From assembly GCF_964656455.1 (NCBI RefSeq), contig NC_135718.1, positions 48,174,014 to 48,238,013 on the forward strand: a stretch of DNA of 64,000 nucleotides, in the 5' to 3' direction. Numbering within the stretch: the first letter of the stretch is position 1; every line of letters starts with the position of its first letter. Source of the DNA: Halichoerus grypus. Its lineage: Eukaryota > Chordata > Mammalia > Carnivora > Phocidae. Position numbers and translations under genes: made by a program. Positions 1 to 9,959 of this stretch are shown one piece after another. The notes below the pieces were generated by a model, which saw nothing but the letters and a program-made list of their open reading frames with translations, searched no databases and had not been told where the DNA came from.

Positions 1-140
1 GACCCAATGACAAAAGTGTACCATCTCAGGGCTCTCGACACCAGCTTTGATTTCGGATTTCCTGCCTCCAGATTATGAAACAATCAATCCTGCTGTGGAA
101 GCCACCCAGTGTGTGGTACTTCGTTAGGGCAGCCCTATAG
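1..140 (+). mobile_element. MaLR (MLT1-class) LTR, 3' end
   Basis: The stretch reads like the end of a mammalian MaLR LTR: a 'cctgcctccagattatgaaa' block, then a 'gccacccagtgtgtggtact' block, then 'cagccctatag'. The same ending occurs in reverse near 6945 and 46053. The element enters from outside the window, so only its 3' end is seen. No coding capacity. Confidence 0.7.
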
Positions 141-159
141 CACATTCTGACTCCGCCTC

Positions 160-240
160 TCCCTGGCTGGTGGGCCTCAGGCCAGCCAGTTAAGTCTGAG
201 TCTCAGCGTCTTCCTCTTTAGAATGGGAACAACCAATCGA
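160..240 (+). mobile_element. MIR SINE remnant
   Basis: The order 'ctgagtctcagcgtcttcct' followed by 'ctttagaatgggaac' resembles the MIR core (cctcagtttcctcatctgtaaaatggg). It is short and diverged. The region 241-520 shows nothing else I recognise. Confidence 0.5.
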
Positions 241-524
241 CTGCAAACCCCCTTCCATCTCCCGTCTTCACACCTCCAGCCTACATTCCCAGTTCTGGCC
301 TGTGGACTGTGGGTGGGAGTGACATGCCCCCATCGACCCAGAAACTTCTCCCACAGTCCTCCACACTCGCTCCCCTCCCGCTCTGTCAGCAGACAGTGGT
401 GGGGCCCAGGGAGGTGACAGAGCCACCAGATGGAAAGAACCCAAGTCCCTGATGGACTGCCAGGAGACCCTACCTCGGATCATGCATTAAACACTCAGTA
501 CAGGAAAGGTTGAGGTTGTTCGCA

Positions 525-895
525 TGCAGTTACCCTACCCTGACTCAGAAAGACTGGTCACATAGTACTTCATGAGGATTAAAATATTATGGTAGGAAGT
601 TAATAGTAAGTTTTTAATAGCATTACACTCTTTCTTTTTTTTTTTTTAAAGATTTTATTTATTTATTTGACAGAGAGAGACACAGAGAAAGAGGGAACAC
701 AAGCAGGGGGAGTGGGAGAGGGAGAAGCAGTCTTCCCGCGGAGCAGGGAACCCGATGTGGGGCTCGATCCCAGGACCTGGAACCATGACCTGAGCCGAAG
801 GCAGACGCTCAACGACTGAGCCACGCAGGCGCCCCGCATTACACTCTTTCTAACTGCCCCACCACCTAACACAGAGCCTGGCATAAGTAAGGAAA
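525..895 (+). mobile_element. MIR remnant split by a CAN-SINE
   Basis: The left part (525-620) has the 'catgaggattaaaatattat' block of MIR and the right part (850-895) has 'cagagcctggcataagtaa', the MIR 3' end. The two are separated by the SINE at 636-835, so the MIR predates it. Confidence 0.6.
636..835 (-). mobile_element. CAN-SINE (tRNA-Lys-derived)
   Basis: On the minus strand this is a full CAN-SINE: ggggcgcctgcgtggctcag head with tRNA-like A and B boxes, CT-rich middle, aaataaataaataaaatctt tail and A-tract. A perfect 16-bp TSD, gcattacactctttct, flanks it (620-635 and 836-851). Near-consensus sequence and an intact TSD make it relatively young. It interrupts a MIR. Confidence 0.95.
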
Positions 896-944
896 CAAAT
901 AAGAAAAAAAAAAAAAAGAAAAGAATTGTTTCAATTAAAGAACA

Positions 945-1055
945 CTGATATCAAGAGTCCTTGGCTCTAGCTCTGCCTCAACTTTAGGTAAAAGGCTTAA
1001 ACATCTGGGCCTCAGCATCCTTGCTTATAAAATGAAGCATTAAACCAGATTTAAA
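945..1055 (+). mobile_element. MIR SINE
   Basis: It shows 'ttggctctagctctgcctca', then 'cctcagcatccttgcttata' and 'aaaatgaagcattaaaccag', the MIR core order in sense orientation. Ancient and diverged. Confidence 0.7.
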
Positions 1056-1714
1056 ATATGCTACAGCTCACCAATAATGAAAGCTTGCATTGCCCCTGAT
1101 CAAAGACTGCCTCAGAATCCTTCTCAACACAGAGCCCTAGACAGGCCCTCCAGCTGAGACACATGAGCTATCCTAACCCACCTGCAATGCGATTCTGGAA
1201 CTGACCTGCTTTACTATCTGTTCTGAGGACAAGAATCTCAGTCCCCAAACTCAAGCTTCCAGGAAAAATCATTTAACCTCTTCTACAGATTATTTTCATT
1301 TTGAATTCTGGAGCCCTGATCCTGCTGGCTAGAAAGGTGACCCCGGTCGTTCATGGCCAGGAGCTCTTCCTCCCAGGCAGAGTTCCCTGGGTCTTGCACA
1401 AGGTGTGGGTTCGGGGCACCCCCCCAGGCCTCAGCAGTTCTGCACGCTGCAGCTGGAGCCCCTGTCCCCAGCTTCAGTCCCTTCAGGTGTCTGGCATTCT
1501 GCCTCCATCGCACACTGGGATTGGAACCCTTGGGGAGGCTGAAAATCACCCAGCCATTCCTCCTGGGGCCTCTGCAGGGAGAGGTTCTACTGAAGCCACC
1601 CTCCACTCTGGTCTGGAGACACCTCCTGGGAACTGGGGGAGGCTCCTCCCTTCCTTTCTTTCCCTGTTTCTCTAGGGGCGAACGGGTGAGAGTGGGGGGT
1701 AGGGTTCTTCAAGA
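1056..1714. other. Unassigned single-copy sequence
   Basis: No repeat, RNA or convincing coding sequence recognised. Open frames of about 110-125 codons exist on both strands around 1283-1724, overlapping each other with no domain-like composition, so I do not call a gene. Confidence 0.5.
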
Positions 1715-1835
1715 TGCTAGGTAAATGTCACCTCCTCCTTGAAGCCTCCCTGCTGCCCTACACCCACATCATCTTTAATCATGGGTCAGTGAGCACGCGG
1801 AGGACAGCACGGATGAATGAATGGCGGTGAATGAA
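1715..1835 (+). mobile_element. L2 LINE 3' end fragment
   Basis: The 'gtcacctcctccttgaagcc' phrase followed by a poorly preserved tail and 'atgaatgaatgg' matches the L2 3' untranslated region in sense orientation. Confidence 0.6.
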
Positions 1836-2234
1836 TGCATGAATTCTAAGTGGAGCATCTACAAAAGGCAAGGGCCCTGCTTGCCCCTCTGTGCGCCTGA
1901 GCCTGGTTGCGGTGGGTACTGCACCCTCAGGGCGACATGGCTGACTGGCGAGCTGAGGCAGGTGGGACCAGGCCTGGTGGTGACAGAGCCATTTCCCACT
2001 CCTTTGTGCAGGATGACCTGCCTGGGAGGTGAAGGGGAAGAAGGCTCTCTCCTAACTCAGTTCTGCCCCACCTGACGAGCCCAGCTCCCGCGTGAGCCCT
2101 GGCAGGCCCGAGGAGCAGGCACGACGAGGCCCACGCAGCCGCCTCTGCTTGCTGTCCCGGGGCAGCGCCGCAGGGACGGAACATGGCCCGCAGTCAGACA
2201 CAAGGAAAGTGCTCCATGCGGCCTCGCCGGCAGA
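1836..2234. other. GC-rich single-copy sequence
   Basis: Locally CpG-rich around 2090-2185, but no promoter element, exon or repeat that I can support. Confidence 0.4.
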
Positions 2235-2400
2235 TGTCACCCCCTAGTGTCAAGTGTCCCATAAGCTCTGTGCCTCAGCTTTCTCGTCTGCGGACTGGGG
2301 GTAATTTAGGAACTTCAGAGCCGATGGGAAGACGAAGTCATACAGGGCATGCACAGTCCTTGGTGCAGCCCTGGCATACAGTAGGTGCTCAATAAAATGT
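2235..2400 (+). mobile_element. MIR SINE
   Basis: Sense MIR core 'tgcctcagctttctcgtctg' and 3' end 'cagtaggtgctcaataaaat'. The AATAAA-like end is part of the MIR and is not a gene polyadenylation signal. Confidence 0.8.
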
Positions 2401-2419
2401 ACTGTCCAGAGTCTCGTGG

Positions 2420-2545
2420 TTCTAACTCTTCACACGTTGTTTCATTTGACCTGGAAAGGCTGTGAGGCAGCACCATCGCCCATTTCAGAGATGCGTCAAC
2501 TGAGGCCAGGAGAGAGCGCCGCCCCGGGCTGCCCAGCCCCTCACC
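2420..2545 (-). mobile_element. MIR SINE, antisense
   Basis: It contains 'cgcccatttcagagatgcgt' and 'aactgaggccaggagagagc', the reverse complement of the MIR core. Confidence 0.65.
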
Positions 2546-3425
2546 TGATCCTGCTGAGCCGGTGTCGGCAGCCTCCCGGCGCTGCCCAGCCACTATCTTC
2601 CGGCCCTGCGAACACGCCGTGGCACCCTGTCTCCTGTGGGCCCTGCACGCTCCCTGTGGGTCGGCCAGTCTTGCCCCGCCCCCCAGCTCTGTGACTGCTC
2701 CCCCATTCGCCCCTCACCCCACTCACTGTGTCCATGCCGCTCGCCATGGAGCAGGCCACCGCAGGACGCTGCAGCACCCACGGAGATTCACTGATGGGCC
2801 ACACTCCCCACATTCCACCCTTAGGACATGATTTCTTGATTTTTCTGAATCAGTAGGCCTGAGCAGAACTGAGAAGGTCGCATCTCTACAGGTTCCCTGG
2901 CACATACAAAGGCCGGGGGTAGGAAGCGCGTGGGGAGCACATCAGCGGCCGGTACGTGAGGAGGAGCGTGGGGGCGGCATTGGGAAGGTAGCGGGACACA
3001 TGGCTGTCGGGCTGGGCATCACCTCCCAGCCTCCCCGGCACATGAGTAGGTTCTGGAATGTGGGTGACGGCGATCTGTGCCACCCCCAGTCTGGCACGGT
3101 AAGCACATTCTGGGTTCCTTCCCTGGAGAGATGAGAACAATGCCCCCATGGGGTGGGGGAGAAACCAGAGGGTGCCTGAACCCCTGGAGGCCCACTCTGG
3201 ATGTTACCCTTTTAGCTACTGAGTCTTGGCACCTCTTTGTGTGAGCAGCTGAGCTTGCCATCCCCGACAGAGGCCCAGTTCACCCAGCCCTAGCCTAGGG
3301 TCCTGGCTCTTAAAAGCTGGGCGGGGACAGGAATCCCGGGATCCCAGCTCCGGCCTCTGGTGATTCACACGGCCTCCCTGGGATAGGGTTTGCAAAGCGA
3401 GCTCCAGTGCCCCCTAGTCCGGGAC
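2546..3425. other. GC-rich single-copy sequence
   Basis: About 880 bp with no repeat I recognise. Several overlapping open frames of 60-92 codons occur on both strands, as expected by chance in GC-rich DNA. No gene called. Confidence 0.5.
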
Positions 3426-3607
3426 TGCTCAGACTTCAGAGGGCAGGGCGTCAGAATCCCCAGGAGGCTTGTTAAAACAGAGATCACTGGGCCCCAACCT
3501 CACAGTTCCCAGTGCAGCACTTCCAGGACAAGACCTAAGAATCTCCATTTCTAACAAGTTCCCAGGGGCTGCTGATACCCCCTGTCTGGGATGCTCTGAG
3601 AACCACT
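3426..3607. mobile_element. hAT-Charlie-type DNA transposon remnant (MER3/MER5-like)
   Basis: It carries 'ggcttgttaaaacagagatc', 'tctaacaagttcccaggggc' and ends 'ctctgagaaccactggct', the layout of a short non-autonomous mammalian hAT element ending in GAGAACCACTG. The exact family is uncertain. Confidence 0.7.
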
Positions 3608-3764
3608 GGCTCAGGTCACTCTGGCCATGATACAGCGTAACTCAGAGCGTAAACACTGTATGTTTAGGGCCTGCACCAGAAGGAGACAGAAAAATTCCCC
3701 CAGCGCTGAGATTTGGGGGGCTTCTGACGGCTGAGGAATGGGTGTATCCGCTCAATACCCTGCA
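3608..3764. other. Unassigned spacer
   Basis: No recognised feature. Confidence 0.4.
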
Positions 3765-3910
3765 CCATTCAGAGTCAGATGTCCTGCATTCCAGTCCTAG
3801 CTCTGGACTCACCCTCAAAGCCCTCAAGCCTCACTTACTTCATCTGTAAAATGGAGATACAGAACACCCACTCTGTATTCCTCACAGAGCTGCCATGAGT
3901 CAAGCCGAAG
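3765..3910 (+). mobile_element. MIR SINE
   Basis: It shows 'cattccagtcctagctctgg', 'cttcatctgtaaaatggaga' and 'cacagagctgccatgagtca', a well-ordered sense MIR. Confidence 0.8.
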
Positions 3911-4127
3911 GAGCTGGGGCACCGGGGGCATTGGCCACTCTTGAAGCTGTCCCTGTGGGAGCTCCACACTCCCCCACCCCCCTGCACCACAGCAGGGAAG
4001 CATGTGCCGGGGAGGACAGAGCAAGCAGCAGAGGAGGCCTCGGCCGCTGACACATCGGCCATCACTCCAGCCCTGGGCTGCCCAACAACATACTCCTTGG
4101 TGTGAAGGGTGGGAGGTGTTTTATCTC

Positions 4128-4140
4128 GGGGGGGGGGGGG
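4128..4140 (+). repeat. G13 homopolymer
   Basis: Thirteen consecutive G residues, flanked by direct copies of ggtgttttat (4115-4124 and 4139-4148), which suggests local slippage or duplication around the tract. Confidence 0.9.
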
Positions 4141-4317
4141 TGTTTTATGCCTCCGCAGTGTATCCCTCCAGCTGTAGTATTGCTAGAACCATCTGCCCTC
4201 GCCCACCTCATCTGGTGGTCTGCCTTTACCTTCCGTCTAGTAACGTCTAAGATTATTGTGACTTTGAGGGTTATCTCCATGACGGGGATTGGACGTGGTG
4301 GAAAACCTAGGTGACCA

Positions 4318-4637
4318 ATATGCTGAGTACAGCTCACAACCACAGGGAAACTTTTGGTCCTCGGAGGGGGCTGAGAGCAATGCTGGGGGCCACGTGGCTG
4401 CACCGTGGGCAGAGTCCCCTCCCCCCACTTCATCCATGCAGGGCGTCTCCCTCTCGGCACTTGTCATTCGGGGTGATTACTCCTTGCTGTGGGGGCTGTC
4501 CTGTGCATTGTAGGAGGGTCAGCAGCATCCCTGGCTGCCATCCAATGAATGCCAGTAGCAATCAGGTCCATCTCCAGACATTGCCACATGTCCCTGGGGG
4601 ACCGAGTTGCCCCGAGGTCAAGCCCCATGCTCTGGTG
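4318..4637 (-). mobile_element. MER20-like hAT transposon remnant
   Basis: In antisense, 'gggggctgtcctgtgcattg', 'gcagcatccctggctgccat', 'ctccagacattgccacatgt' and 'cctgggggaccgagttgccc' follow the order of the MER20-type element. The left half is degraded. The name comes from recalled motifs only. Confidence 0.65.
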
Positions 4638-4639
4638 TA

Positions 4640-4832
4640 GCAGTACTCCCCCTTGGCTGCACAATGAAATCACTTAGGGAACTTTAAAAACTATACACTT
4701 ATGCCTGGGACTCCCCCCAAGACACTGACTTGATTGGTCAAGGGTGCAGCCTGGGCCTGGGGGTTTGTAAACACTCCTGAACGGGTTCTACCGGGCAGCC
4801 AGGGTGGAGAACCACACTCTGACTCTCACTGG
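4640..4832. mobile_element. MER5A-like hAT transposon remnant
   Basis: Near-palindromic layout: 'ccttggctgcacaatgaaat', 'ggaactttaaaaactataca', and 'ggcagccagggtggagaacc' at the far end. This matches the symmetrical MER5A-type elements. It abuts the preceding transposon remnant. Confidence 0.7.
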
Positions 4833-5564
4833 GGATGCCAGGGGTTGTGGGGATGGGAGAGAAGGCAGAAACTGGGGAGCTGTGATGTGCTGTGCTAGAA
4901 AAGAGGGTCAGTTCTATAAGCTGGTGATGCAATGGACCCATGAGAGCCAGGCCAGGGACAGGCTATAATCTGCCCCCAAGGACGTCAGCGTCTGTTAGAA
5001 CACGAAGTATTCTAAGGTTCTGTATGATGACTGAGCTCTGCTTTCTTTCAGTTAACTCATTTCCCAGATGAACCAGAGTTAACCCAACAACATGGGGGTT
5101 CTGGTTAAAGTAACCAACTTGGCCCTGCTGAGGCCATTTCTTCACCTTTGAAACAAGAGGCCAAACAAGATTTAGGTGACATCCCACGTCTTTCTGGGCT
5201 TGTCCTTCTGCAGCTCTTAGTAAGTGAAGACACTTCGACTAGTCACTGAAATGAGTTCGGTGTGGCCCACTTTTCAGCTGCTAGAAGCCGTCCCCATTTG
5301 GTCTCTACAAGGCTCACGGGCAGGTGACACAGCAATGTAGGTGAGAATGGTATGGAGGACAATGTCCCCAGCCAGAGCTGGCCAGAAACCAGGGTTTGGC
5401 CAGTACCTGCCCAGCACATGGACCACAGGCCCAGGACCCACAGGTTCCCGGAGGGCTAAGTGTAGCCCGGAGGCAAATGAAGGAAGGGGTTGCGCCCTTG
5501 TTCTCATGGACCCACAGCATCTCGGAGCCAGGCAGGTGACTGGATGGAGATCAGCGCCTGCATC
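4833..5564. other. Unassigned single-copy sequence
   Basis: No repeat or gene recognised across this stretch. Confidence 0.4.
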
Positions 5565-5690
5565 AGGAGCTTACTAAAGAGAGTCCCTGGCCTCACCCCC
5601 AGGAATTCTAATTCTATAGGCCTGGAGTGAGGCCCAGGGATCTGATTTTTCAAGCTCTCGGGTGCTTCTGATACGGGGTTTAGGAAGAAC
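5565..5690. mobile_element. hAT (MER5-like) transposon fragment
   Basis: 'cctcacccccaggaattcta', 'ggcctggagtgaggcccagg' and 'gatctgatttttcaagctct' match the central palindrome of MER5-type elements. Confidence 0.6.
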
Positions 5691-5699
5691 CAAACCCTA

Positions 5700-6304
5700 A
5701 TACACCCTTCCCAAGGTCGTTGGCCTCACCATCCCCAGGGTGCCGGCAGCCTGCGCTCGAGCCCCGCTCGGCCTGCACAGACCTCTGTGTAGCACAGCAT
5801 CTTCCTTTCCCTGCACAGACAAGCGCTCTCTGTCAGCAAGGACTGTGCTGGGTTCACTTGGCTCAGAGAGCATGAGCCACCTGTCCGGCAGAGTAGACGC
5901 AGAATTGGGACCGGGAGCCGGTCCTCCTTTCTCCCAGGCCGGCCCAGCGCGCTTCCGCCGGCGGGGCGGGAGCACCTGCTCTGTGCCAGGGCCCAAAGCA
6001 GCCGGGCCAGCTCCGAAGCGCACGAGGCTGTTTATGCGGGCTGACAGCTCTGATCCACCAAAGGCGCCTGCTTCCAGCTCAGCCTCTAATAATAGCTCTT
6101 CCTCGGAATCCCTCCCGTCTTGGTGGGAGCGGAATATTTAGACATATCAAAGATTCCTTCCCCTTCTTTCATCGAGCCAACAGTGATATGAAAGGAGTAC
6201 AAAGAAAAGACGGGTCTCTATGACAAGCTTCAGAGAGCAGCCAATTCCCTGACATCCCTCAAGACTCCAATTGACTCTGCGCTTCTCAGATGGGAGTCAG
6301 TGTG
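5700..6304. other. Repeat-free block, GC-rich then AT-richer; possible conserved non-coding DNA
   Basis: No transposon signature. The part at 5940-6020 holds a small CpG cluster. An open plus-strand frame (5740-6141) ends in a serine-rich stretch but has no domain, no convincing initiation context and no splice partner, so it is not called as a gene. The 6060-6300 segment looks like unique regulatory-type sequence, by inference only. Confidence 0.35.
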
Positions 6305-6515
6305 GTTACATAATAACACCTTCCATCTCTCGGGCGCTCTTACGGGCCTTTTGCCAAAAGTGCTTTCACGGGCATTAGCTTTCGAGCCCACAAAGTATCT
6401 GGGAGGTGGGCAGGGCAGGGATCCTTCTCCTCAGGTTACAAATAAGAAAATCGCTATGTGGAGGGGTTAAATGACTTGCCTAAGGTCATACAGCAAGTGA
6501 GTGGCTCAGCGCCGA
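6305..6515 (-). mobile_element. MIR-family SINE, antisense
   Basis: 'gggaggtgggcagggcaggg', 'caggttacaaataagaaaat' and 'atgacttgcctaaggtcata' are the reverse complement of MIR/MIR3 core sequence. Confidence 0.75.
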
Positions 6516-6599
6516 GTCCTCAGGCAGGCAGGGAGTCTGGAGAGCACCAAATTCTAATGGCCTTCCCTGAAAGACACAGAAGGGCTGTCGCTGGCTGGC

Positions 6600-6940
6600 A
6601 AATGGGCCCCGCCTGCCCCCACCTCCTCTTTCCCTCACATTCCCTCCCCACCTGCACTCTAGTTACACAGGATTCCTCTCTGCGCCTCCAAACCCACCAT
6701 CCTTTTAACACTTCGGTGTCTGTGCACGCTCTGTCCCCTCCACCTGGCACATCCCTCTCCCCCGTCCTTAGGACTAGCTCCTTCTCATCCTCCAGCACCC
6801 CCGCCTCCTCCAGGGAGCCTCCCCTGATGCCCATCTGGCAAAACCAAGTGCTTCCTCCTGTGCATACCCCCACTCTGTCCCATATTGTGCTGCATTATAA
6901 TTAGCAACCTTAGCATCCCTGGCACCAAACTGTAAGCCCC
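6600..6940 (+). mobile_element. L2 LINE 3' UTR
   Basis: Pyrimidine-rich sense L2 3' region: 'ctccagggagcctcccctga', 'tttaacacttcggtgtctgt' and the terminal 'ccctggcaccaaactgtaag' follow L2 order. No ORF2 coding part is retained. Confidence 0.65.
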
Positions 6941-6944
6941 CGTA

Positions 6945-7318
6945 TCAGTCTACCCGCTGACTTCACAAAGTACCACAGACTGAGCGGCTTAAACAAGAGA
7001 AATTTATTTGCTCACAGCTCTGGAGGCTAGAAGCCTGAAATCAAGTTGCAGTCAGGGCTGGTTTCTGGTAAGGGCTCTCTTGCTGGCTTGTAGGTGACCC
7101 TTCTGCTTCTCACATGGCCTCTTCTCTGTGTGTTTTTGGGAAGGTAGAGATCTCTGGTGTCTATGCCTTTTTTTATAAGGACACCAGTCCTACTGGAGTA
7201 GGGCCCCATGCTTATAACCTCACTGAACCTTAATTACCATCTTAAAGGCCCCATCTCCAAACACAGTCACTTTGGGGGTTAACATATGAATTTGGGGAGA
7301 CACAATTCAGTCCATTAC
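6945..7318 (-). mobile_element. MaLR (MLT1-class) LTR, near full length
   Basis: Begins 'gtatcagtctacccgctgac', then 'aaagtaccacagactgagcg' and 'ctcacagctctggaggctag', and ends 'gacacaattcagtccattac'. Read on the minus strand this is a nearly complete MaLR LTR. A second copy lies at 46053-46427 in the same orientation. No internal region is attached, so it is a solo LTR. Confidence 0.8.
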
Positions 7319-7865
7319 ACCTCTCAAGGACAACAAGCAGGTCTGGCTCTCTTTCAAGGAGACAGTATCTAGCCAAGCCTGCTCCACAGCAGGGCTAGAC
7401 AAATGTCCCATGCAGGAATCCGTTTTACAAGTCCCAGGCATGTCACCCACCAACTGCTTGACACCCCAAGAACAGGGAGCTCGCCATTCATTCTTAGATA
7501 AGGACATAACAAGTTAGAAGTCCTAACACCGCTCTACAAAGCCCAGTTGTTCCTACTGAAATCATCAAAAGAATCCATCCCTCATTCCCATTATTTGAAA
7601 ATAACATCATTCTTCCCCTCATCTCGGCTTTTTTAGGTTCCTCACCCCTAGCCACCCAACTGACCAGCAAGTGTCTGCTCCAGTCATCCTCTCATCCCTC
7701 TCCCAGATCAGTGTGCAGGGCTTGGACAGAACCAGACAAAACAACTACTATGCCAGAGACCCTTCTTCCTCACTGGCCAGGAACAGACTGCAGACCCTCT
7801 TTGGCTCTTAAAGGTTTATGCAAGGCTAGACCTTGGAGATGACCTGTCTCCTTGTTCAGTGACTG
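7319..7865. other. Unassigned sequence
   Basis: No repeat or gene recognised with confidence. Confidence 0.4.
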
Positions 7866-8085
7866 CCTGGTGCAAAGGGTCAACATAGATGCTGCCTCCT
7901 CCAGGAAGTGCTCCTGATTCCCTCTTCAATGCTCCCAGCCACCAGCACTCCCTTCTCATGTAGAGCACATACCCCCACTCTAGTGTACGTTTTCCCAATC
8001 ACCTCCTCCACCACAGGAGGGTAGAGAGTTTGTCACATTCATCTCTCTGCCTCGGGCACCCAGCCCAGTTGAGAGGTCTTTGCGC
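7866..8085 (+). mobile_element. L2 LINE 3' UTR fragment
   Basis: 'ctgcctcctccaggaagtgc', 'tcctgattccctcttcaatg' and 'ctctctgcctcgggcaccca' follow the sense L2 3' UTR. Confidence 0.65.
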
Positions 8086-8129
8086 CCATGCCCTGGGAAC
8101 CACACGGCTGCACACGGGGCCTCACAACT

Positions 8130-8350
8130 TACCCGCTGCTGAATTTTAACAAACACTCCAAGAGATAATGGTTAATTTCACAGAGCCGTGAGTGGAGGCT
8201 GTTAAAATGTTAATATTATTTAAATTGTTTTACATTTTTGACAGTTTGAGCCGCAAATATAAATGTTTTCCATACTTTCCACAGAGCTGAGCTCACAGAA
8301 ATGATTGATGAGGCGCCCAATGTGGAATTTCCCACTTTAAATTAAGAAAT
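8130..8350. promoter_or_regulatory. Candidate conserved enhancer with PBX-HOX and MEIS-like sites
   Basis: Repeat-free AT-rich block between an L2 fragment and a SINE. It contains TGATTGAT (8302-8309), the classical PBX-HOX composite site, and TGACAG (8239-8244), a MEIS/TGIF core, 57 bp apart, plus several TTAAT homeodomain-type cores. Motifs this short occur by chance; the regulatory call is inference from motif pairing and lack of repeats. Confidence 0.25.
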
Positions 8351-8701
8351 GCAATGTGAAGGTGATGAGAAAAATACTCCACACCCATGTGCAATACACC
8401 GGTGGCTCTGGAGGCCCGACTCCCTGGCTTGTGGCCGCACCAGGTCATTTGTCCCCCTGGCCCACAGTGGCCATGTGGGCAAGGCTCCTCACTTCACCAC
8501 ACCGGACCTGACATCATCATCTGGAGCCGGGGATAATAAGATGTGCCCCAACCTTCCGCAGTGGGCTTGCATTTAGGGGTGCTGGGAGTTTCCTCCACAA
8601 CATGTCCCCTGAGCTCACTACCATCTCATACCCATTTTATACAACATATGCATAGTTACACACCCAGACCTGGGGGTGCCTATCTGACATTAAAGCCAGA
8701 G
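8351..8701. other. Unassigned sequence
   Basis: No recognised repeat. A 75-codon open frame (8349-8576, plus) has no recognisable product. Confidence 0.4.
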
Positions 8702-8716
8702 CTCTGAATTACCATA

Positions 8717-8855
8717 TTTTTTAAAAGATTTTATTTATTTATTTGAGAGAGAGAAAGAGAGCATGAGTGGGGGGAGGGGTGGAGGACGCAGGACTCGATC
8801 CCAGGATCCTGAGATCCTGACCCAACCAGATAACTGACTGAGCCACCCAGGTGCC
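8717..8855 (-). mobile_element. CAN-SINE, shortened
   Basis: Antisense SINE with the head 'gggcacctgggtggctcagt' on the minus strand and tail aaataaataaaatcttttaa. The middle is shortened relative to other copies. The flanking TSD ctctgaattaccatatt (8702-8718) and ctctgaatcaccgtatt (8856-8872) shows two differences, so this is an older insertion. Confidence 0.9.
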
Positions 8856-8900
8856 CTCTGAATCACCGTATTAAGTAAGATTAAAAAGTGCCTGCTTCAC

Positions 8901-9023
8901 CGGGTGCCTGGGTGATTCAGTCAGTTAAGCGTCCAACTCTTGATTTAGGCTCAGGTCATGATCTCAGAGTCGTGAGATTGAGCCCGTCATTGGGCTCTGC
9001 ACTGGGCATGGAGCCTGCTTAAG

Positions 9024-9059
<36 letters not shown>

Positions 9060-9282
9060 GGGACACCTGGGTATCTCAGTCGGTTAAGAGTCCAACTCTT
9101 GGTTTCAGCTCAGGTCATGATCTCAGGGTCGTGAAATGGAGCCCCAAGTCTTTCCCTCTCCCTCTGCTCTTCCCCCTGCTCTCACTGTCTCTCTCTCTCT
9201 CTCTCTCTCAAATAAATAAAATCTTTTAAAAAGAAAAAGAATCTCTTTCTCTCCTTCTCCCTATGCCCCTCCCCTCCCTTAA
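8901..9282 (+). mobile_element. Outer CAN-SINE, interrupted by a second CAN-SINE
   Basis: The head 'cgggtgcctgggtgattcag' starts at 8901 and the tail resumes after 9238 as 'aatctctttctctccttctc' to 'ctcccttaaaaaaa'. The outer TSD is aaaaagtgcctgcttcac (8883-8900) versus aaaagtgcctgcctcac (ending 9300). That TSD shows the two halves were one element before the inner insertion. Confidence 0.85.
9060..9238 (+). mobile_element. Inner CAN-SINE nested in the CT tract of another
   Basis: A complete sense copy from 'ggacacctgggtatctcagt' to 'aaataaataaaatcttttaa', sitting in the (CT)n middle of the outer copy. Both CT tracts (9025-9054 and 9187-9209) are long. The inner copy is the younger of the two. 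Confidence 0.85.
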
Positions 9283-9300
9283 AAAAAGTGCCTGCCTCAC

Positions 9301-9689
9301 AATAGTGATAACTAATACATGGTGGTTTGCCTCCCCCCGCGCCACCTCCCTTCCTCCACATCCTGATACTCCAGACCCCCTGGGTGAGATTCCTCACTCC
9401 CTGGGCCTCTGCTTCCCCACACTGGGAAATCTCCATGTCTGCCAGTTCTAACGTTGGCCAAATGGTGAGAGCCCAGCCTCAGGCAGGGTGGGGAGCTGCA
9501 TGCTTCGGGTCTCCCTCTTCCTCTCCCTCTGGATCCAGGCCTCAAGGCCCTCCTGATTGCAGGGCACAGGTCCACCAGCCTCTCCTTCTGGTCTCAGAGA
9601 AGCATTCAGCCTGGCCCTGGCCTCATGCCCAGGGGGGAGACCTGGGCTCCCTGCTCAGTCCCCAGGGGTGCCCTACCTTATCCTCTTCT
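9301..9689. other. Unassigned GC-rich sequence
   Basis: Overlapping open frames on both strands are explained by base composition. No repeat recognised. Confidence 0.4.
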
Positions 9690-9905
9690 GGGCCCAGCAC
9701 GGGGCTAGGGGCTGCACATGCATCATCTCCGGGACCTGTCCCCACACGTTCTCTGCAAAGGAGGTACTATTAGCACAGTGTTGCATGTGAACAAACTGAG
9801 GCTCGGAGAGGCCAAGCCAAAGGACACACAGCTTATGAGCAGCGGGGTCTGGTCTTAAATCTAAGTGTTCAAACTCCAAAAAGCCACACTGCTTCCTCCA
9901 CAGGG
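9690..9905 (-). mobile_element. MIR SINE, antisense
   Basis: 'gtactattagcacagtgttg', 'gaacaaactgaggctcggag', 'acacacagcttatgagcagc' give the reverse-complement MIR layout. Confidence 0.75.
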
Positions 9906-9959
9906 AGCCACCTGGATCAGAGCCCCTGACCCCTGTCACACCCTCAGGGCTTCATCTTT

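Noticed and set aside
2380..2400. AATAAA as a gene polyadenylation signal
   Set aside because: It belongs to the MIR 3' end; similar AATAAA strings across the window lie in SINE, MIR or LTR ends.
5740..6141. 133-codon frame with a serine-rich end near a CpG cluster
   Set aside because: No start context, domain or splice partner; the region may be regulatory instead.
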